Shown: positions 18,078-26,699 of the stretch, piece by piece
Layout: each line of letters begins with the position of its first letter
Numbering within the stretch: the stretch's first letter is position 1
DNA from: Sphingomonadales bacterium
GTDB lineage: Bacteria; Pseudomonadota; Alphaproteobacteria; Sphingomonadales; Sphingomonadaceae
DNA length: 64,000 bases
Assembly: GCA_017309275.1 (NCBI GenBank)
Contig: JAFKLT010000035.1
Location: forward strand, 62,001 to 126,000
Reading direction: 5' to 3'
Program-made: the position numbers and the translations under genes
The notes under the pieces: model-generated
Database searches by the model: none
Seen by the model: only the letters and a program-made list of their open reading frames with translations
What the model was told of the DNA's origin: nothing

Positions 18078-20604
18078 GCCGAACCGTGACGCTCAGGAAG
18101 CGGCCAATTGCTGACCCGTTCGTCGTGTCAAACGGAGCATCGAAAGGCGAGGTGGTGAAGATCGGCTCCGGCTTGCTGTTGAAGACATTCTGTGCGCTCA
18201 GCGCAACTTCCGTGCCTGCGCCGAGCCGCAATCGGCCGGTCAGGTCAAGCGTTGTCGATCCGCTAAGTTTGATGGCTGCCGGACGACGATTGTCCGTGAC
18301 GCTCGCGCTGTGATTGAGAAAGGCCGCGAGCGAGAAGGCCTTGTCGCTCAGCGTGAGCCCGCCGCGCGCCCGAAAATGCGGCGGGCGGAAGATTGTTCCC
18401 GCGAGGTCGGTCACCGGCAGGCCGGGAAGCAATTGCTGACTGCTGTCGAGCCAGGTGGCTCCGGCGTTCAGGCTCAGCTGCCGGTCGCTGCCAAGCTGGG
18501 CATCATATCGTACCGCGATGTCGACGCCGCGATATTTCTGCCGCGCGATATTGCGGTCGCGAGCATCGAGGAAGGCGACGACGCGCGCCGGGTCGTAGGG
18601 AGACCCCGTAATGTTCTGGAGCCCGCCATCGGCACCGGCGAAGATGGTGTCGAGCAGGGCCGGCGCAGGATTTAAGGTAACGAGATCAGCAAAGATCGGA
18701 TTGTTCAGAACCCCGGCGCCCGAGGCGAGCGGCGGCGCAACGCGATCCTTATAGTCGATCCGAAAATAGCTTGCCGAAACCTCAAGACCATGGAGCGGTT
18801 TCACGGTCGCGCTGAAGGTCCAGTTTTCGGAGCGTTCAGGCTCGAGCTGGTCGTTCGGCCCGAGAGCATAAGCGACGGTCGAACCAGCGGGAAATCCCTG
18901 GCCGAAGCCGCCGACCGGCACGAGCAGCGCAACATAGCCGGAATATTGTTGATAGAGCGTCGGAAGTTTGAAGGATTTGCCCCATGACACCCCCAGCCGG
19001 ACCTGCTCGACCGGATCATAGACGAAGCTCAGCTTCGGGGTGACGATGTCGCCGGAGTCCGAATAATCCTCATAGCGCAGCGCCCCGGTCAGCGAAGCGC
19101 GGTGCGCAAAGGCCAGATCCTGATCGGGGTCCGCGATCGGCAGTAAAAGCTCGCCATAGGCGAAATGATTGCGGCGCGAGCGTGAAAAGCTGCGGGTTCC
19201 GATTTCGGATTTGAAACGGTTGGTGCGATAGCCGCCGCCAAAGGCCAGTCGCGCGGGGCCCGCGGGGAGCTCGAACAGCGACCCCTCCAGTCCCGCCTCC
19301 ACCGCGATATTCCGGTTGAAGAAGTGCCGCGCGGTGGCAGTGCTCGGCGCGCCGCCGCTGAAGTTCTGGCTGATGCCATCGGTCGTGTCGGTGCCGAAAA
19401 ACGCGCCCGCTTTCAGCTTCCAATTGGCCGACAGTGCGGCCGACAGCGTCGGTGCGACGCCAAATGTTTCGAACTTGGTGCGCGCCTCAAGCCCTGAGTT
19501 TCGGAGCGGCTGAGCGACCGTGAAACCGGTCGCCGACTCCATCCTTCCGCGCTTGTAAATAAGATCGGCAGCCAGGGTGACGCCGCCGCCAAGCGACTGG
19601 TGACCGCTCAGCAGAACCGCGTGTCGGCGAAGGGCAGGGAAGAGCGTCGAATCGGGGTTGTTGGCGAAGGCATAGCTGCGATCTTTCGCCCGGATCGCGG
19701 TACCGTGCGAATAATCATAGGCCGCGATGATGCCGCCGTCCGACCAGCGCGATCCGCCGAGAAGATTATATTGGTGCTGGAAATTGCCGCCGTCGGTCGA
19801 AAGGCCGAGCCGGGCGCTGGTCGATACGCCCTTATAGTCGCGCTTGAGAAGAATATTGACGACCCCGGCGACCGCGTCGGCGCCGTAGATGGCCGATGCC
19901 CCATCGGCCACGACCTCAACGCGGTCGACCGCCGCGATGGGAATGGCGCTGACGTCGATCACCGAATTGACGCTGCTGTAGGCAAAGCGATTGCCGTTGA
20001 TCAGCGTCAGTGTCGCATTGGGACCGATACCGCGCAGGTTGAAAGTCGATGCGCCATTGGCGTTCACGTTTTCATTCGCGGCGCCTTGCGAATTTCCGAT
20101 CCCGGGATTCTGGCCGCCGCCGAAATTCTGCGGCAAGCTGCGCGCCACCTCGCCAAGATCGGCATGGCCGGAGTTGCGGATGTCTTCCGAGGTCACCCGG
20201 ATCACAGGGGTTGCCGTGGGCGCGCCCGTGATCCGTGACCCCGTCACGACAATCGGCTCGGCCTCGGTCGCGGCGGCATTTTCGGCGGAGGCGAGTCTGG
20301 AAATGACCACCGAGCCGACCTCGAACCTTGCGGTGAGCCCGCTACCTTTGAGGAGCGCCTCGATTGCTTCGCGGCTCGTCAGCTCGCCTTTCAACGGCGG
20401 CGCAGTCTTTCCATCAAGATCGCGCGACGATGCGTAGAGCTCGATGTCGGCAATCGTGGCAGCGCTGCGCAGCGCGTCGTCGAGATCCTGCGCGGGCATA
20501 TCGTAGGGCTGGCGCTGTTGCTGCATGGCCAGCGCAACCGTAGGTGAAAAACAGGTGGCACTGCCGACCAGCAGCGCGACCAGCGAACGGGACTTCTTCA
20601 ACAT
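18067..20604 (-). CDS. TonB-dependent receptor with STN signalling domain
   Basis: Outer-membrane transporter of 845 residues. Signal peptide VALLVGSATCFSPTVALA; then an STN domain (YDMPAQDLDDALRSAATIADIELYASS ... LLKGSGLTARFEVG in order), which contacts FecR-type regulators; a TonB box-like EPIVVTGSRI; a plug with NLRGIGPNATLTLINGNRF and VVADGASAIYGADAVAGVVNI; and a 22-strand barrel ending in an aromatic residue (VTVRHDW). ATG 20604 was preferred to GTG 20610 because GGGGGAG is five bases upstream. It probably imports the lasso peptide or its cognate ligand for cleavage by the isopeptidase. Confidence 0.92.
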   Translation of the reverse strand: MLKKSRSLVALLVGSATCFSPTVALAMQQQRQPYDMPAQDLDDALRSAATIADIELYASSRDLDGKTAPPLKGELTSREAIEALLKGSGLTARFEVGSVVISRLASAENAAATEAEPIVVTGSRITGAPTATPVIRVTSEDIRNSGHADLGEVARSLPQNFGGGQNPGIGNSQGAANENVNANGASTFNLRGIGPNATLTLINGNRFAYSSVNSVIDVSAIPIAAVDRVEVVADGASAIYGADAVAGVVNILLKRDYKGVSTSARLGLSTDGGNFQHQYNLLGGSRWSDGGIIAAYDYSHGTAIRAKDRSYAFANNPDSTLFPALRRHAVLLSGHQSLGGGVTLAADLIYKRGRMESATGFTVAQPLRNSGLEARTKFETFGVAPTLSAALSANWKLKAGAFFGTDTTDGISQNFSGGAPSTATARHFFNRNIAVEAGLEGSLFELPAGPARLAFGGGYRTNRFKSEIGTRSFSRSRRNHFAYGELLLPIADPDQDLAFAHRASLTGALRYEDYSDSGDIVTPKLSFVYDPVEQVRLGVSWGKSFKLPTLYQQYSGYVALLVPVGGFGQGFPAGSTVAYALGPNDQLEPERSENWTFSATVKPLHGLEVSASYFRIDYKDRVAPPLASGAGVLNNPIFADLVTLNPAPALLDTIFAGADGGLQNITGSPYDPARVVAFLDARDRNIARQKYRGVDIAVRYDAQLGSDRQLSLNAGATWLDSSQQLLPGLPVTDLAGTIFRPPHFRARGGLTLSDKAFSLAAFLNHSASVTDNRRPAAIKLSGSTTLDLTGRLRLGAGTEVALSAQNVFNSKPEPIFTTSPFDAPFDTTNGSAIGRFLSVTVRHDW

Positions 20605-20701
20605 TATCACTCCCCCATTTCCTCGGCCGTGCTTCAGGCAGGCGGCCAGTGGGGGTGCGTTGACGGGGCGAAGGGGAGCCCCTTAGTCTTGGGTGAAAAA
20701 A

Positions 20702-21691
20702 TTATCGGCGGCGAAGATGGATGGCTCTCGCCGTGCGTTCGACCCTGAGACCGAACAGGGTTGCGATCCGTTCAGCGAAAGCATCGGTCTCGCTAAGATG
20801 GAAGCGGCCGGAAACCTCAAGCGCGGCGCTCGCCGCATCGTCGATCACGATCGGGATGACGGCATAGCGATTGGCCTCGGCAACCAGTCGGTCGAGCCTT
20901 ATCGAACGATATTCGGCCCAGCCTTCGGGCCAATTTGCGGGAATGTCCGATGCTTGGGCCATGCCGAGCTGCAACTTGCCATCACGTCGGTAGGTCAGCG
21001 TCTTTCCCTGTGACAGCTCCGTCGCAGAGCCGGTTTTCGCGCCTGCGCGCAGGTCGGCTTCGCCCCGCCGGAGGACCGCGCTGACCGTTCCGGTCTCGTC
21101 GAGGCTCAGATCGATCTCGGCATTGTTCGCGATTGTCGTGCCTCGCCCCGCGTCAATATGAAGCGGGATATCCTGCCTGGCGATGGTCAGACGGACCCGG
21201 CCCCTTATCAGGCGGACGCTGCGGTCGCCGGCTGCGAACGCGACGTCCAGCCGGCTGTCGGTATCGAGCGTCGCGCTCGAGCCGTCGGCAAGCCGGAACG
21301 TGCGGATTTCGCCGCGCTGCGTGATCAGGGGTTCGGCGGCGCGCGCGATCGAGGCGCTGCCGGGCTGGCCGGGAAGGGAGGCGCCTCCAGCCCCGATTGC
21401 TACAATCAGGAGTGCAATTGCCGTCGCGGCGGCGCCCCATGGCAGCCAGCCGCGTACCCGGCCCCGCCGCGCTTCGGCATGGCTCGTTCCGTGGCGCTGC
21501 GATGTTTTGAGAACCGCCAAGGCCGCCATCCGGTGTTCGGCGCGGCGGTAGGCTTCGCCATGATCGGCCGATGCGAGGAGCCACGCTTCAAATTCTCCGC
21601 GGAGCGCGTCGGCGTCCTCGCCGCGCATCTTGATCAGCCAAGCCTGAGCTACTTCATCGACGGGATAGTCGCCGCCGTTTGTGCTGGTCAT
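20702..21691 (-). CDS. FecR-family anti-sigma/signal transducer
   Basis: 329 residues. The N-terminal cytoplasmic domain (DUF4880: AQAWLIKMRGEDADALRGEFEAWL with HGEAYRRAEHRM) binds the sigma factor; one membrane segment (AAATAIALLIVAIGAGGASL, residues 86-105) follows; the periplasmic FecR domain (TQRGEIRTFRLADGSSATLDTDSRL in order) and C-terminal DUF4974 domain receive the signal from the STN domain of the receptor. It overlaps the sigma factor gene by four bases and lies 98 bases before the receptor gene. Confidence 0.92.
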   Translation of the reverse strand: MTSTNGGDYPVDEVAQAWLIKMRGEDADALRGEFEAWLLASADHGEAYRRAEHRMAALAVLKTSQRHGTSHAEARRGRVRGWLPWGAAATAIALLIVAIGAGGASLPGQPGSASIARAAEPLITQRGEIRTFRLADGSSATLDTDSRLDVAFAAGDRSVRLIRGRVRLTIARQDIPLHIDAGRGTTIANNAEIDLSLDETGTVSAVLRRGEADLRAGAKTGSATELSQGKTLTYRRDGKLQLGMAQASDIPANWPEGWAEYRSIRLDRLVAEANRYAVIPIVIDDAASAALEVSGRFHLSETDAFAERIATLFGLRVERTARAIHLRRR

Positions 21692-22317
21692 CGGCCGCTG
21701 TCCACCACCTTAGAAATCTGACTGAGCGCCTTCATCATATGATATTCCACCGTCGCGATGCTGATGCCAAGCAATTCATGTATCTCGCGATAACTGAGTT
21801 CGTCCACCCGATGCATCAGGAAAACGCGGCGCGTTTTTGGCGGCATGGCGTCAACCGCCGTTTCATACAATCGCAGCAGGTCCGCGGCTTCGAGATTCCA
21901 CTCCTGCGCCGCAGGCGTCGCGCCGTCGCGCTCCTCGCGAAGCGGAAAGAAGGTCGCCCGCGCGGACTTCTGGCGCCGCGCTCGATCAATGAGGAGATTT
22001 TGGGCGATGCGGCGAAGGAACCCGCCCGGATTGACGAGCTGGTGACGCTGCGTGCTGCCCGCCGCGCGCGCGAAGACTTCCTGCACCAGATCCGGTGCTT
22101 CCTCCGATCCCGCTTTGCGGCTCAGGAAATGGAAGAGCGACGTGCGATGCGTCCGATATATCGCGTCCAGATCGTGCCCGGCTTCAGGCCGCTCCTCGAC
22201 CGGCGGCGGACGATCGGCCGGATGCGAATGGCAGGCCGATGACACCGAAAAGGGGTGACGCGGCGGGGCGCGGTCGCCGCAGGTACAGGGAGACACGACA
22301 AATATTCCCGGAGGCAC
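21688..22317 (-). CDS. FecI-like ECF sigma factor
   Basis: 209 residues if GTG 22317 is the start; the first 45 residues are not family-like and the real start may be an inner GTG. Sigma-2 covers DLDAIYRTHRTSLFHFLSRKAG and DLVQEVFARAAG; sigma-4 covers MPPKTRRVFLMHRVDELSYREIHELLGISIATVEYHM with its helix-turn-helix. With FecR and the STN receptor it forms the usual cell-surface signalling cascade, here placed to respond to the lasso peptide. Start codon uncertain; family certain. Confidence 0.9.
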   Translation of the reverse strand: MPPGIFVVSPCTCGDRAPPRHPFSVSSACHSHPADRPPPVEERPEAGHDLDAIYRTHRTSLFHFLSRKAGSEEAPDLVQEVFARAAGSTQRHQLVNPGGFLRRIAQNLLIDRARRQKSARATFFPLREERDGATPAAQEWNLEAADLLRLYETAVDAMPPKTRRVFLMHRVDELSYREIHELLGISIATVEYHMMKALSQISKVVDSGR

Positions 22318-22453
22318 GAGTGGGACCAGCCGGCTTCCGCCAGAGACCCGTCTCCCAGTGCTGTGCCGCCGTTTGGTCGCTCGCGCGATCCATGGACCGG
22401 TTGGGCCGCCGGTCCGGTCAGGGACTGGCGCATATGATGCCTGGCGAAATATT

Positions 22454-22487
22454 CCGCGCAGGAGCTGCCAGCGATGCTCCTGCGCGG
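22454..22487. terminator. Perfect 12-bp inverted repeat after the gntR gene
   Basis: CCGCGCAGGAGC (22454-22465) and GCTCCTGCGCGG (22476-22487) pair perfectly around a 10-base loop. It lies in the 233 bases between the gntR stop and the sigma factor start. It could end the luxI operon transcript, although no T-run follows on either strand; it may also be an operator for the sigma factor gene. Confidence 0.45.
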
Positions 22488-22550
22488 TCGAATCATGTCA
22501 ATTCTGGATGGCTCTGACAAGCTAAAGTGTCACCCCGTCGCTACGGATGC

Positions 22551-23162
22551 TCAGGGCTGGCGGCCTGGATGCCCGCCAAGCGCCCGGGCGTAGTTCGCCG
22601 CTTCATGCGCGCGCCTCTCGTGATAGCGGAGCATGAGGTTGCGGACTTGCGCCTGTGGCTCGACATCGGCGACCGCAGTCGCGATCGCTTCGAGCTCCGC
22701 CTCCACATCGGCGAGGATCGTCGCGTCGAATTGCCGCGATAGCTGAAGCCGGTCGCCAATTGCGGCGATGCCCGCGACAATCTCGCTGTTCGACGAGCGT
22801 TCGGCGATCGCCAGGAACAGATCGGCAACGCGATCGGGATAGGGCTGGTCAGCGGGGACCGACGTCGCCGATCCTTTTGGCGCCGTCGCGAGCGCAGCGA
22901 GCAACAGGATCAGATGCAGCTCGAGCAGATCGCGAAACTCGGTCTCGGTCAGCCGATGGACGTGAAAGCCCTCGCCTGGGGTAAAATCGACCATCCGCTC
23001 GCCATTGAGCCGGTAAAGGCTATCGCGCACCGGGGTCACACTGACCCCGAGATCGTCGGCGAGACGGGCCGCCTCGATCCGGGTGCCGCTCGCCCATTCC
23101 CCGGCCATCAGCCGACGCTTGATCGCCTCATAAGTCGGCTCGAACACATGCGCCGGACTCAT
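22551..23162 (-). CDS. GntR-family transcriptional regulator
   Basis: 203 residues. The winged helix-turn-helix is at residues 8-70 (YEAIKRRLMAGEWASGTRIEAARLADDLGVSVTPVRDSLYRL), with the GntR wing GERMVDFTPGEGFHV. The C-terminal part is helical and resembles a short FCD-type ligand domain without an obvious full metal site. It starts inside the stop of the dioxygenase gene (ATGA), making it the last gene of luxI-phyH-gntR. A regulator encoded in an AHL synthase operon could sense the product of the neighbouring dioxygenase. Confidence 0.82.
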   Translation of the reverse strand: MSPAHVFEPTYEAIKRRLMAGEWASGTRIEAARLADDLGVSVTPVRDSLYRLNGERMVDFTPGEGFHVHRLTETEFRDLLELHLILLLAALATAPKGSATSVPADQPYPDRVADLFLAIAERSSNSEIVAGIAAIGDRLQLSRQFDATILADVEAELEAIATAVADVEPQAQVRNLMLRYHERRAHEAANYARALGGHPGRQP

Positions 23163-24037
23163 TGGCCGTTCCTTTCGGCAGCGGCGAATTCGGCGACGGC
23201 ATCGGCTTGGTCGGGAAGCAATTCGTCGATTGCGCCGATATGATCTGGCCGGTCATCTTTCAGCAGTACCGAGGGGCATTGGCCTTCATAGTTGCCGAGA
23301 TTGGGGCGGTGCTGCGCATAACCGGCGAGCGCGGCGAGTTCAGGCGGAAACGTCTTGGCGATCTCGGGCGGGTAAGCGAGCCACAAATTCTCATAGGGCT
23401 TCAGCCATCCCAGGCTATAGCTGACGAGCACACCGCGCCGGACTTCTTGGCTGAGGTTCGAGCCCGCCCCGTGCGCAGTCGATCCCAGAAAGCAGATCGC
23501 TGCGCCCGGCTTGCCTTCGGCGAAAATGGGCGGGCCAAGATCAGATTTCGCCATCCCCTTCACGCCGTGGCTCTTCGGAAAGATGCGCGTTGCGCCGTTT
23601 TCTTTTGTGAAGGGTGTCAGCGGCCAGAGGACGTTGACGAGATATTCCTGGGTGCCGTCGGCGCCGCGCCACATATCCTGGTCGCGGTGCGGGAACTGCC
23701 GCACTTCGCCCGGATGGATTTCGATCGCCTGTGTGAGGTTGAGCTGGATCCGGTCGCAGCCGGTGCCGAGAATGGTCTCCACGGCAGAAAGGATGAGCGG
23801 GTTGAGTACCAGTGCGGCCATGTGCTCCGATCGCTTGAGCAGGCCGCCGAAGCGCTTTGTGCGGCGGCCGTAGAAATTGCCTTCACAAAAGGGCGTCGCG
23901 GCGAAGATGGGGTCGAGATCCCTTGCGAGCGCATGGACACGCGCGACCGCCTCGTTGCGAATTATGCAATAGCCTTTGCGGCGCAGCTCCTCGAAGAGCA
24001 GGCCAGGCAGATCGGCTTCGGTCAGATCCTTTTTCAT
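23159..24037 (-). CDS. Phytanoyl-CoA dioxygenase (PhyH) family protein
   Basis: Predicted Fe(II)/2-oxoglutarate dioxygenase of 292 residues, starting MKKDLTEADLPGLLFEELRR. The metal triad is visible as HRDQDMW (His and Asp in HxD) and a distal His in GSTAHGAGSN; the 2-oxoglutarate-binding Arg is probably in EVRRGVLVSYSLGW. PhyH enzymes hydroxylate acyl chains or small metabolites. The start ATG 24037 overlaps the luxI stop by four bases and the stop overlaps the gntR start, so it is translated together with the AHL synthase. A role in modifying an acyl signal is possible but not shown. Confidence 0.85.
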   Translation of the reverse strand: MKKDLTEADLPGLLFEELRRKGYCIIRNEAVARVHALARDLDPIFAATPFCEGNFYGRRTKRFGGLLKRSEHMAALVLNPLILSAVETILGTGCDRIQLNLTQAIEIHPGEVRQFPHRDQDMWRGADGTQEYLVNVLWPLTPFTKENGATRIFPKSHGVKGMAKSDLGPPIFAEGKPGAAICFLGSTAHGAGSNLSQEVRRGVLVSYSLGWLKPYENLWLAYPPEIAKTFPPELAALAGYAQHRPNLGNYEGQCPSVLLKDDRPDHIGAIDELLPDQADAVAEFAAAERNGQ

Positions 24038-24660
24038 CGCCCCGCCTCCCCGCCTTCTTCGAACTTGAGGACAAGCGGCGCATAGGTGCCGGTGCGCTGC
24101 AATCCGGGGAGCGTATCCTCGTCGATCGCTATGCTGAGGGCGACTATCCGGCACGCGCTATCCCGGTGAACGGGACCCAGCGTGCGGCATGTCCAGCCAA
24201 ATTTGCTGATCGTGTGATACCAACCGGCTTCTGCGACACCGACATATTCGCCTATGCCGTGGCGGAGAGCATAGTCCGCCAGCGCGGTGACCAACTGGTT
24301 GCGCGCGTCGCGGCGCTCGGTGGGCGTTTGTCCGGGGTCGAGGCAGAAGCGACTGATCTCCCACACGCCTTCACCGGACGGCGCCCCGTCGGCGCAAAGA
24401 TGCGAATAGATGTCGCCGAGCAGGTGCGGCGCCGTGGTTGGCAGCAGCCGCGCCGACGCCCGGTGGCGCAGATCATCGGGATCGAGCAGGATCAGGTACC
24501 GCGCGTCCGGGGTGTCGAATTGGTCGAGCTCGAAGCGGCCGTCGAGGGCAGGCAAATCCCATTGCAGCTTGTCGATGAAGACCTGCTTGCGGGCGGCGAA
24601 CATGGCGCGAAGCGCCGCATTCCCGGGCGCATCCTGCGCCCGCGTGGATTGAGTGATCAT
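24034..24660 (-). CDS. luxI: Acyl-homoserine-lactone synthase, LuxI family
   Basis: 208 residues; makes an N-acyl-homoserine lactone from SAM and an acyl-ACP. Family residues are present: RKQVFIDKLQWDL near the N-terminus, the acidic pair in FELDQFDTPDARYLI, and Arg in RASARLLPT, with WEISRFCLDP and LGPVHRD further on. ATG 24660 is preceded by AAGGAACC. It lies 99 bases after luxR on the same strand with a palindrome between them. The acyl chain length cannot be told from sequence. Confidence 0.9.
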   Translation of the reverse strand: MITQSTRAQDAPGNAALRAMFAARKQVFIDKLQWDLPALDGRFELDQFDTPDARYLILLDPDDLRHRASARLLPTTAPHLLGDIYSHLCADGAPSGEGVWEISRFCLDPGQTPTERRDARNQLVTALADYALRHGIGEYVGVAEAGWYHTISKFGWTCRTLGPVHRDSACRIVALSIAIDEDTLPGLQRTGTYAPLVLKFEEGGEAGR

Positions 24661-24717
24661 GATGGTTCCTTGGCTTGTCGGTGCCAGGATCAGACCATCA
24701 TTCCCACCGCGCGGCTA

Positions 24718-24733
24718 TGCCCAGAAATGGGCA
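24718..24733. promoter_or_regulatory. Candidate lux box upstream of luxI
   Basis: Perfect 6-bp inverted repeat TGCCCA-GAAA-TGGGCA, 16 bases, about 58 bases before the luxI start in the luxR-luxI gap. Its position and symmetry suit a LuxR-family binding site and imply positive feedback on luxI-phyH-gntR. The sequence differs from the classical Vibrio box. Confidence 0.55.
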
Positions 24734-24759
24734 ATCCCGGGACGATTTATGTGCGAGCG

Positions 24760-25515
24760 TCAGAGCGGGCGCCACCAGTCATAGACATCCGAAAAGCCGA
24801 TGACGCCGTCGAACAGGGCGCAGAGGATCAGCATTTGCCGACAAGGCACTGAATAGCGCTCGCGCGCGATCTTGAGATGACGGACCACGGTCTCTTCGCT
24901 GATGCCGAGGATGCTGGCGGTCTCGCCAGCAGTCTTGCCGCGGGCGGACCAGAGCACGCATTCGCGCTGCCGCTCGGTCAGCGCCGCCCGCGGAGTATAG
25001 GAGCCTGTCCCGATGAGCTGCCGCGCCGCGGCGAGCGCCACGGCGCCGACGATCTCGGCGGCGTGGAGCATCTCGAGCGGGATCCTGGCATTGGGAGCGA
25101 CGGCAAAGGAGCAGCTTCCGGTCGCTTCGCCAGGCAAGTGCCGCGGCACCGTGAAGCCGTCGCCGATTCCGCTCTCGCGGGCGACCTTCAGCAACTGCCG
25201 GTCACCGCGAGAAAGCGGGATGTAGTGATCGACATTGCGCCATTGAAAACCCGTCATGGATTTTTCGCCGGCGCGCCGGATCGGGTCGGTGCCGCTGAGA
25301 TCGAAGCCGACATAGACATTCGCCCAGGCGTCGGGATAATTATGCACGAGCATCGATGCACCCTCGCCGCCGCCGCCGCGGCGATCGAAGGCGAGCGCGA
25401 AAAGATCAAATCCCATGCGGTCGGCGGCGTTCGACAGGGCGGCAAAGAGCCGTTCTTCCTTGTCGGCGCCTGATATGTCGTGTGCGAGTTCCTCCGTCAG
25501 ATTAAAATGCTTCAC
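24760..25515 (-). CDS. luxR: LuxR-family quorum-sensing regulator
   Basis: 251 residues from a GTG start. The N-terminal autoinducer-binding domain contains NYPDAWANVYVGFDLSGTDPI (the W, Y and D residues that line AHL pockets), then FQWRNVDHYIPLSRGD. The C-terminal GerE-type helix-turn-helix begins LTERQRECVLWSARGKTAGETASILGISEETVVRHL. The pocket residues argue for a true AHL receptor, with the luxI product as the likely ligand. It is the first gene of the four-gene unit. Confidence 0.92.
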   Translation of the reverse strand: MKHFNLTEELAHDISGADKEERLFAALSNAADRMGFDLFALAFDRRGGGGEGASMLVHNYPDAWANVYVGFDLSGTDPIRRAGEKSMTGFQWRNVDHYIPLSRGDRQLLKVARESGIGDGFTVPRHLPGEATGSCSFAVAPNARIPLEMLHAAEIVGAVALAAARQLIGTGSYTPRAALTERQRECVLWSARGKTAGETASILGISEETVVRHLKIARERYSVPCRQMLILCALFDGVIGFSDVYDWWRPL

Positions 25516-25793
25516 GTCGATTCATCGGCCGCCGACGCGTTCCCGACCCGTCCGCCCGCGATCCGCTCCATGGCTCATCGCTCCCGTTTCCTCTCCGGGA
25601 GACAATGAAGTTGGACAAGCTGCGCGATGGTCCTCGCACTGCGGCGGGCGGGTGATACCTCAGCCTCTATACGCAATGCCGATCGCCTCTTCGGTGTAAC
25701 GACAGGAAATCACCTGATAAAGCGGCTTGGTGCACCAATCGGACCCAGATTGACACCTAATGCCTTAATACGCCGACCGCGGCGGAGCCGGCG

Positions 25794-26699
25794 TCACGCA
25801 CCGGCGGCATCTGGAGTCGAAGTGGCGATCGAAACGTCATGGGCAAGCAGTCGTTCGCAGCTCGGCGCGACAAGGCCCCAGACCGCGTCGATCACGGCGG
25901 AGAATGTCACGCCTTCAAGCTCAAGGCTCGCGGCATAGGCATCCCATTGCCGCCGCTTGTCGCCGTCTTCGAACATGGCAGCCGAGAGCCCCGGCGGACG
26001 GTCAGCCGGGATCGGCGTGCCGCGTCGATCGAATGTCGCCGCAAGTGCTGCGTCGAGCGCTTGAGCATTGATGTCGCAGGCCTGCGGAATCGCCCAGAGG
26101 TCGTAGAAATCCTTCATGCGACCATTGGCGATCCCGAGCGCTACCATCGCCTGAAATTTCTCTGCGATGACGCTTGTCGGCGAATAGGTGCGGATCTCCG
26201 GATCGGGAAAGTCCAGCAGCGTCGCGAAGGAAGTCGGCGGCGCCGGATCCGAGAGGGCGTCGCCAAAGCCGAGGTCGATCGTGATCGGGATGCGCGTTCG
26301 TTCGAGAAAGGCGGTCGTTGTTAGCCGCATGCCGCCATATTCGGCTCCCTCGCGGATCGGCCGCGCGGTGAGTGCGTCGATATCGAAAGTCAGCCCGTCA
26401 GCCGCCTCGATTTTCATGATCGCGCCGAAATCCGCTATCAGCCGTTCGGCGCTTGCATCGCCGAAGGCGAGAAAGTCGGCGTCGCGGGTGACTCGATTAT
26501 CGTCTTCGAGCCAGAGCGTGACGAGAAGACCGCCTTTGAGAATGAACTGGTCCCGTAGCGGCGAGAGCGACAGTCGGTAAAGCAGGCGCTCGAGCGCGAA
26601 GCGAACGAGCAGAACGTCGAAGGGCTGACGCTCCTTGCGCGCCAATTGGAGCAGCCGGTCCTTGACCGAGGCTGCCAGATTGACGGGTGCCTTAGCCAT
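25794..26699 (-). CDS. AbiEii/AbiGii-family nucleotidyltransferase toxin
   Basis: 301 residues from ATG 26699. The DNA polymerase beta-like nucleotidyltransferase motifs are in FILKGGLLVTLW and RVTRDADFLAFG (the metal aspartates), with the AbiEii segments IPITIDLGFGD and VIAEKFQAMVALGIANGRMKDFYDLWAI (E-K and K-D-x-x-D). In type IV toxin-antitoxin pairs this enzyme blocks growth, for some homologues by modifying tRNA 3' ends. It overlaps the antitoxin gene by eight bases. This and the antitoxin are separate from the second AbiEii pair near 51 kb. Confidence 0.92.
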   Translation of the reverse strand: MAKAPVNLAASVKDRLLQLARKERQPFDVLLVRFALERLLYRLSLSPLRDQFILKGGLLVTLWLEDDNRVTRDADFLAFGDASAERLIADFGAIMKIEAADGLTFDIDALTARPIREGAEYGGMRLTTTAFLERTRIPITIDLGFGDALSDPAPPTSFATLLDFPDPEIRTYSPTSVIAEKFQAMVALGIANGRMKDFYDLWAIPQACDINAQALDAALAATFDRRGTPIPADRPPGLSAAMFEDGDKRRQWDAYAASLELEGVTFSAVIDAVWGLVAPSCERLLAHDVSIATSTPDAAGA

